From Curtobacterium flaccumfaciens (GTDB lineage: Bacteria > Actinomycetota > Actinomycetes > Actinomycetales > Microbacteriaceae), in assembly GCF_013359815.1 (NCBI RefSeq), contig NZ_JABMCF010000035.1:124001-188000 (forward strand): a stretch of 64,000 bases of DNA, written 5' to 3'. This document shows positions 61,161 through 64,000 of this stretch, one piece after another. Each line of letters opens with the position of its first letter. Positions within the stretch are counted from its first letter, which is position 1. Made by a program: the position numbers and the translations under genes. Under the pieces are notes generated by a model. The model had not been told where the DNA came from, searched no databases, and saw only the letters and a list, made by a program, of their open reading frames with translations.

Positions 61161-61901
61161 TCACGATTCGCCGCTCAGGAGCAGGGCGTTGAACGGGCTT
61201 CCGGGGAGATCGAGGTCCGCCCCTGGCCCGATCCTCACCAGCATTCCGGAATCGGGGTCGCTCACATGATTGCGAGGTGTCGCGGAGTAAACGTTCCGCC
61301 CGAACGTCGGGAAGCGAACTCGCGGCGCAACGTCTTCGAATCGAGCTCTCCCATCCAGACGAGCCCCGTATCCAACATGCAGGTGACCAAGAGTGTCGAC
61401 GTACTCGACTCGCTGGAAGGTCCGCGGCACCTGGGCAGTATCGCTGGGGGAAGACAAGACATCCGCCAAGCGAGCAAGTACTAGGCAGAGGGCGATCCGG
61501 GACGCAAGTGGTCCGGCCGGGATCTCGCGGACGAGGTCGTGCGTGAAGGGGAGATCGGTAGTGCCGCCCGAGTTCTTGACATGGACCGGGGTACTGGTGG
61601 TGATCTCCGCAGGTAGTTCGGCGTGTCGCGCGAAAGGAACGTAGGGCGGGAGCGGTGCTTCGCGGAGGTTACCGTCGTCATCGCGCCAGGATGTCTGGAG
61701 GTCGTCAGGGATGTCTTCTTCCCCAACGACGACGAGTGATCGGTCGTACAGGCTCCAGTAGGTATCGCAAGCCACGCAGCGGAAGTACTCACTCTGCTGC
61801 ACCCGACTCACCCCGATGGAGAGCTCGACGCGGCCGTGACGTTGCGTCGCCGCGGTGCAGACGGAGCACCCTGGCTCGATGAGTCCGGCCGCTGGCCTCA
61901 A
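61161..61901 (-). CDS. Unknown protein with an N-terminal CxxC-CxxC zinc-ribbon-like motif
   Basis: No family is recognised. The 246-residue product has two knuckles near its start (CSVC at 12-15 and CVAC at 42-45, with CDTYWSLYDRS after), which could bind zinc. The rest is mixed: a Pro-rich stretch (REAPLPPYVPFARH), a helical core (LASRIALCLVLARLADVL) and a beta-rich end. Its ATG overlaps the previous stop (ATGA), and its own stop overlaps the next ATG. The coupling to the toxin-side genes suggests a joint role, unproven. Codon use is less G/C-rich than in core genes. Confidence 0.65.
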   Translation of the reverse strand: MRPAAGLIEPGCSVCTAATQRHGRVELSIGVSRVQQSEYFRCVACDTYWSLYDRSLVVVGEEDIPDDLQTSWRDDDGNLREAPLPPYVPFARHAELPAEITTSTPVHVKNSGGTTDLPFTHDLVREIPAGPLASRIALCLVLARLADVLSSPSDTAQVPRTFQRVEYVDTLGHLHVGYGARLDGRARFEDVAPRVRFPTFGRNVYSATPRNHVSDPDSGMLVRIGPGADLDLPGSPFNALLLSGES

Positions 61902-62287
61902 CCCAGCCGCCGGATGTAGTCAGCAATGGAGGTAGGCAGGAATTCCATGCCGAGTTCGAACGTCCGAGGATTCAGGACGACGCCGAACTCGGGGCGCAGT
62001 CGGCGGAAAAGCTCCCCGCCCGTCATGAGCAAGAAGTAGCCGGCCTTCTCCCCGACCTCACCGATCCGGCGTGGATCGGAGAACGCCGCCACCATCGGGG
62101 TTCCGTCACGGTCGAACAGCACGGGTGCGAGATCCTCGAAACCCTTGGCGGGAGTCGCTGACGACACCGCAATCGGCGTGTTCCATACCGCGTCCGCCAC
62201 GACAAACTGGTCCGCTCGCCCGGCCCGTCCCTCAAGGATCAGCTGTTCCAACCGGTTGCGGGGTTCTACCTGGGCAGCTTCATCCAA
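61898..62287 (-). CDS. SseB-like N-terminal-domain protein
   Basis: The product (129 residues from a TTG at 62287, or 154 from a GTG at 62362) looks like the SseB N-terminal domain: an opening helix (ALDEAAQVEPRNRLEQLI), VLFDRDGTPMVAAFSDPRRIGE, the TGGELFRRL helix and GVVLNPRTFELGMEFLP. SseB-type domains often lie beside WXG/LXG-type secreted toxins, where they may act as immunity or chaperone proteins. The TTG overlaps the toxin stop by a few bases; the GTG would overlap by 83. Neither has a good ribosome site. Confidence 0.65.
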   Translation of the reverse strand: MDEAAQVEPRNRLEQLILEGRAGRADQFVVADAVWNTPIAVSSATPAKGFEDLAPVLFDRDGTPMVAAFSDPRRIGEVGEKAGYFLLMTGGELFRRLRPEFGVVLNPRTFELGMEFLPTSIADYIRRLG

Positions 62288-63863
62288 AGCGGCGGACCAC
62301 CATTCGTTCTCCGTTGTCCATGAGCTGGAACACCTCAGACCCTGCCGGAACTGGGCGACCACCGTCGATCACGAACTCGCGTGTCTCGTTGATCATGTGC
62401 CCTTCCTCGAACGCCACGGCGGTGTGCCCCCCGGGCGTGTAGTTGAGGTTCCCACCAGCATCCGCTGCCGAAGGGAGCCGGGGGGAGGTTCCTTCCAGAG
62501 GGAACCGAATCCCGTACACAGGCTCATTGTGCATCACAGCCTGGCGTACAGAGGGGGCCAAGCCTGTCTGCACCATGGCATCGATGGGGTTGTGCACGTA
62601 CTGCAGAGCGTCCTCTTCTGGCATGAGGAAGAAAGGCCCGCCGGGAGCGCCGATGGTGCTGTCGCCGGCTTCGTAGTAGGCGTGGTAGCTCGTTGCGTCG
62701 AAGTAGGAGTGCCCCATCCCCTGGACTGACGCACGCTCGCGCTCGCCCTTCTGGAACGCCTGAGTCATGCGCTCGATCACGACGGATGCCTTGGTCTTCA
62801 GCGCCGTGTTCAGACCTCGGATGCCCGTGATCGCTCTCTGCCCCGCTCCAACGACGCGCGCAGCAGTGTTGGAGAGTGCTGCGAGCTTGGTCGCTCCCTC
62901 AGCAAGACGCGCGGTTCGAGCTGCAGCGGCGACCGCGCCGCCTGCGGGGACGCAGTCGAGCAGGGAGAACGCGAGGTCCCACCCGTCGGCTTCACCCTTG
63001 CTCATCTTGTACAACGTGTCCGCCAACACCACGAGCGCGATCGCCGCGATGATCAACGTCCACGGCCCCGGGATGATCATCGCGATGATCCCACCCACCG
63101 CCACGACGACCTTCGCCACCGACACGATGGTCTCCCACGCCTCGGACCCGAAGATCTTGTCCCACGTGGACTGCTTCCCGAGGCCCGCGTCAGCAGCTTC
63201 ACCGATCTTCGTCGCAGTCCGCTGCTCCGCGTCCTGCCAGTCACCCTTCGCGTCCGCCACGAGCCGCTTCGCCGCATCGATCCGCGACTGCGCCGCCGAG
63301 ATGTCTCCCTGCGCCGAGCTCACGGACCCCTGTGCGACGGAAGCGTTGTCGGACGCTGCCCGCAACTGCGCCGGCGAGGGAACATCCACCCCGTCCGGCA
63401 CGTCGGAGCCTGCCGGGTACTCGTCGGCGACCTTCGACAGGTCCTTCGACGCGGACTCGTAGTGCGACAGCGTCGACTGCGCATCCGCCAACCGGTCCTG
63501 CGCTGCGGCGAGGTCCCCGGTGGCGTCCTTCGCGTCCGCCAACGCACCATCGGCCCGGTACTGGGTGTCATCGACCGTGTCAGCCCACCCCGACAACGCC
63601 GTCGCGGCGAGTTCGTACGAATCGACGAGCTTGGTCAGGTCCGACGGGGTGTCCTCGATCGCGTCGACGAACACGTCAGCGGCCTCACCCTCCCAGTCGG
63701 TCAGCCACCCGGACCCCTTCACCGACTTCAGCCTGGTCGAGGCGTCATCGGCCGCGTCGGAGATGCGCTGGTACTCCCGCGCCATCATCCGCAACGTCGA
63801 CGGATCACCCTTGACCGGATCATCACCCTGATCGACGACGTCCCACCCCGACGGCCGCCCCAC
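62280..63863 (-). CDS. Type-VII-secreted polymorphic toxin candidate
   Basis: A 527-residue protein. Residues about 17-215 are an alpha-helical, coiled WXG100/LXG-like secretion domain (GDPSTLRMMAREYQRISDAA, GWLTDWEGEAADVFVDAI, LAAAQDRLADAQSTL). A hydrophobic hairpin follows (about 242-285, VVAVGGIIAMIIPGPWTLII). The last 130 residues are a distinct domain with GPFFLMPEEDALQYVHNP, EPVYGIRFPLEGT, GGHTAVAFEEG and INETREFVIDGG. This order (secretion helix bundle, membrane hairpin, variable C-terminus) is that of polymorphic toxins. The C-terminal activity is not recognised; an ADP-ribosyltransferase-like fold is a weak guess. An SseB-like gene overlaps its end. Confidence 0.75.
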   Translation of the reverse strand: MGRPSGWDVVDQGDDPVKGDPSTLRMMAREYQRISDAADDASTRLKSVKGSGWLTDWEGEAADVFVDAIEDTPSDLTKLVDSYELAATALSGWADTVDDTQYRADGALADAKDATGDLAAAQDRLADAQSTLSHYESASKDLSKVADEYPAGSDVPDGVDVPSPAQLRAASDNASVAQGSVSSAQGDISAAQSRIDAAKRLVADAKGDWQDAEQRTATKIGEAADAGLGKQSTWDKIFGSEAWETIVSVAKVVVAVGGIIAMIIPGPWTLIIAAIALVVLADTLYKMSKGEADGWDLAFSLLDCVPAGGAVAAAARTARLAEGATKLAALSNTAARVVGAGQRAITGIRGLNTALKTKASVVIERMTQAFQKGERERASVQGMGHSYFDATSYHAYYEAGDSTIGAPGGPFFLMPEEDALQYVHNPIDAMVQTGLAPSVRQAVMHNEPVYGIRFPLEGTSPRLPSAADAGGNLNYTPGGHTAVAFEEGHMINETREFVIDGGRPVPAGSEVFQLMDNGERMVVRRFG

Positions 63864-63865
63864 GA

Positions 63866-64000
63866 CTACTGCGCCCTCGAGGCAGCGGGTCCGCCGCCGC
63901 CGTTCTCGTCGTTGACCTGCAGGGCCTGTGCCAGCTGCTCGTCGGTCTCGGTGTAGGTCTCGATGGACGAGCTCAGCATGTCCGCCAACGCCTTCGTCGA
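63866..64000 (-). CDS. C-terminal end of a small type-VII-associated protein (partial)
   Basis: The frame is open to the window edge and ends at TAG 63866-63868, giving 44 residues (ALADMLSSSIETYTETDEQL, then a Gly/Ala-rich end). The helix and the TYTETDEQLAQAL pattern fit the end of a WXG100/EspC-like partner commonly encoded just before such toxins. The toxin GTG starts two bases later, so the two are coupled. The rest of the gene is outside the window. Confidence 0.6.
   Translation of the reverse strand, partial: STKALADMLSSSIETYTETDEQLAQALQVNDENGGGGPAASRAQ

Larger units (their letters stand above)
60808..61164 (-). pseudogene. Decayed gene running into a truncated copy of the MTTYE gene
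   Basis: The ATG at 61164 overlaps the upstream stop (ATGA). The frame first encodes a Asp-Ala repeat from a six-base microsatellite, then LPNVLVVGYAVNREFADDG and LVVDIVLS. After that the natural continuation (ITTPGGALVHPGIPFVHALRLGE, partly quoted) is in another frame, which points to one indel. The 34-base repeat and a 21-residue copy of the MTTYE gene start follow in frame to a stop at 60808. I read it as a frameshifted gene joined to a truncated paralogue. Confidence 0.5.

Overview
The window is very GC-rich, densely packed bacterial DNA. Its ribosomal, cell-wall and housekeeping genes are those of an actinobacterium, and the best fit is the family Microbacteriaceae (for example Curtobacterium or a relative). 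The reasons are the strong G/C third-position bias, the r-protein order rpoA-rplQ-truA then rplM-rpsI-glmM, a class-E-type sortase motif (LAFTG), IdeR- and HrcA-type operators, and many start codons lying only 6-9 bases behind a TAnnnT -10 box (leaderless transcripts). The genus is inferred, not proven. I saw no tRNA, rRNA, CRISPR array, insertion sequence or phage gene.

Layout. 1-9.7 kb: the end of rpoA, rplQ, a FUSC-like membrane protein, truA, a metallo-beta-lactamase-fold hydrolase, a large wall-anchored extracellular nuclease, then rplM-rpsI-glmM. 9.8-12.6 kb (minus strand): coaA, a glutathione peroxidase and a lone AAA ATPase. 12.7-18.2 kb: glmS, acpS, two tandem alanine-racemase paralogues, tsaE and a GNAT gene. 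18.2-20.7 kb: an accessory islet (flavodoxin-fold reductase, SANT-like small protein, Fic protein) separating tsaE from tsaB-rimI-tsaD. 23-26.6 kb: a Gln/Pro-rich DUF4190-type membrane protein, a THUMP-like methyltransferase, groES with two CIRCE operators, and rarD. 26.7-35 kb: a branched-chain amino-acid ABC transporter split into livK and livHMGF, with an SDR gene and guaB between them. 35-44.3 kb: guaB3, glpD, a KhtTU-like K+/H+ antiporter pair, surf1, a DUF3817-like gene and guaA. 44.7-52.9 kb: a Bax-inhibitor-1 protein, a DUF817-type protein, a glycerophosphodiesterase, pcrA and a Tat-exported phosphoesterase-lectin protein. 53.1-58.4 kb: an iron-boxed three-gene hydroxamate siderophore operon of desABCD type in which the acyltransferase and NIS synthetase are fused. 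58.4-59.6 kb: a membrane protein and pdxH. 59.7-64 kb (minus strand): a type-VII-style polymorphic toxin followed by an overlapping chain of small unknown, partly duplicated and decayed genes.

Most of the window is core metabolism: purine nucleotides (guaB, guaB3, guaA), amino-sugar and peptidoglycan precursors (glmM, glmS, alr pair), CoA/ACP activation (coaA, acpS) and tRNA t6A formation (tsaE/B/D). The parts most likely to hold something undescribed are the toxin cassette at the right edge, the tandem racemases with diverged catalytic motifs, the fused siderophore synthetase, the LivH with an extracytoplasmic domain, and a family of short intergenic repeats built on CCTGGAGGC.
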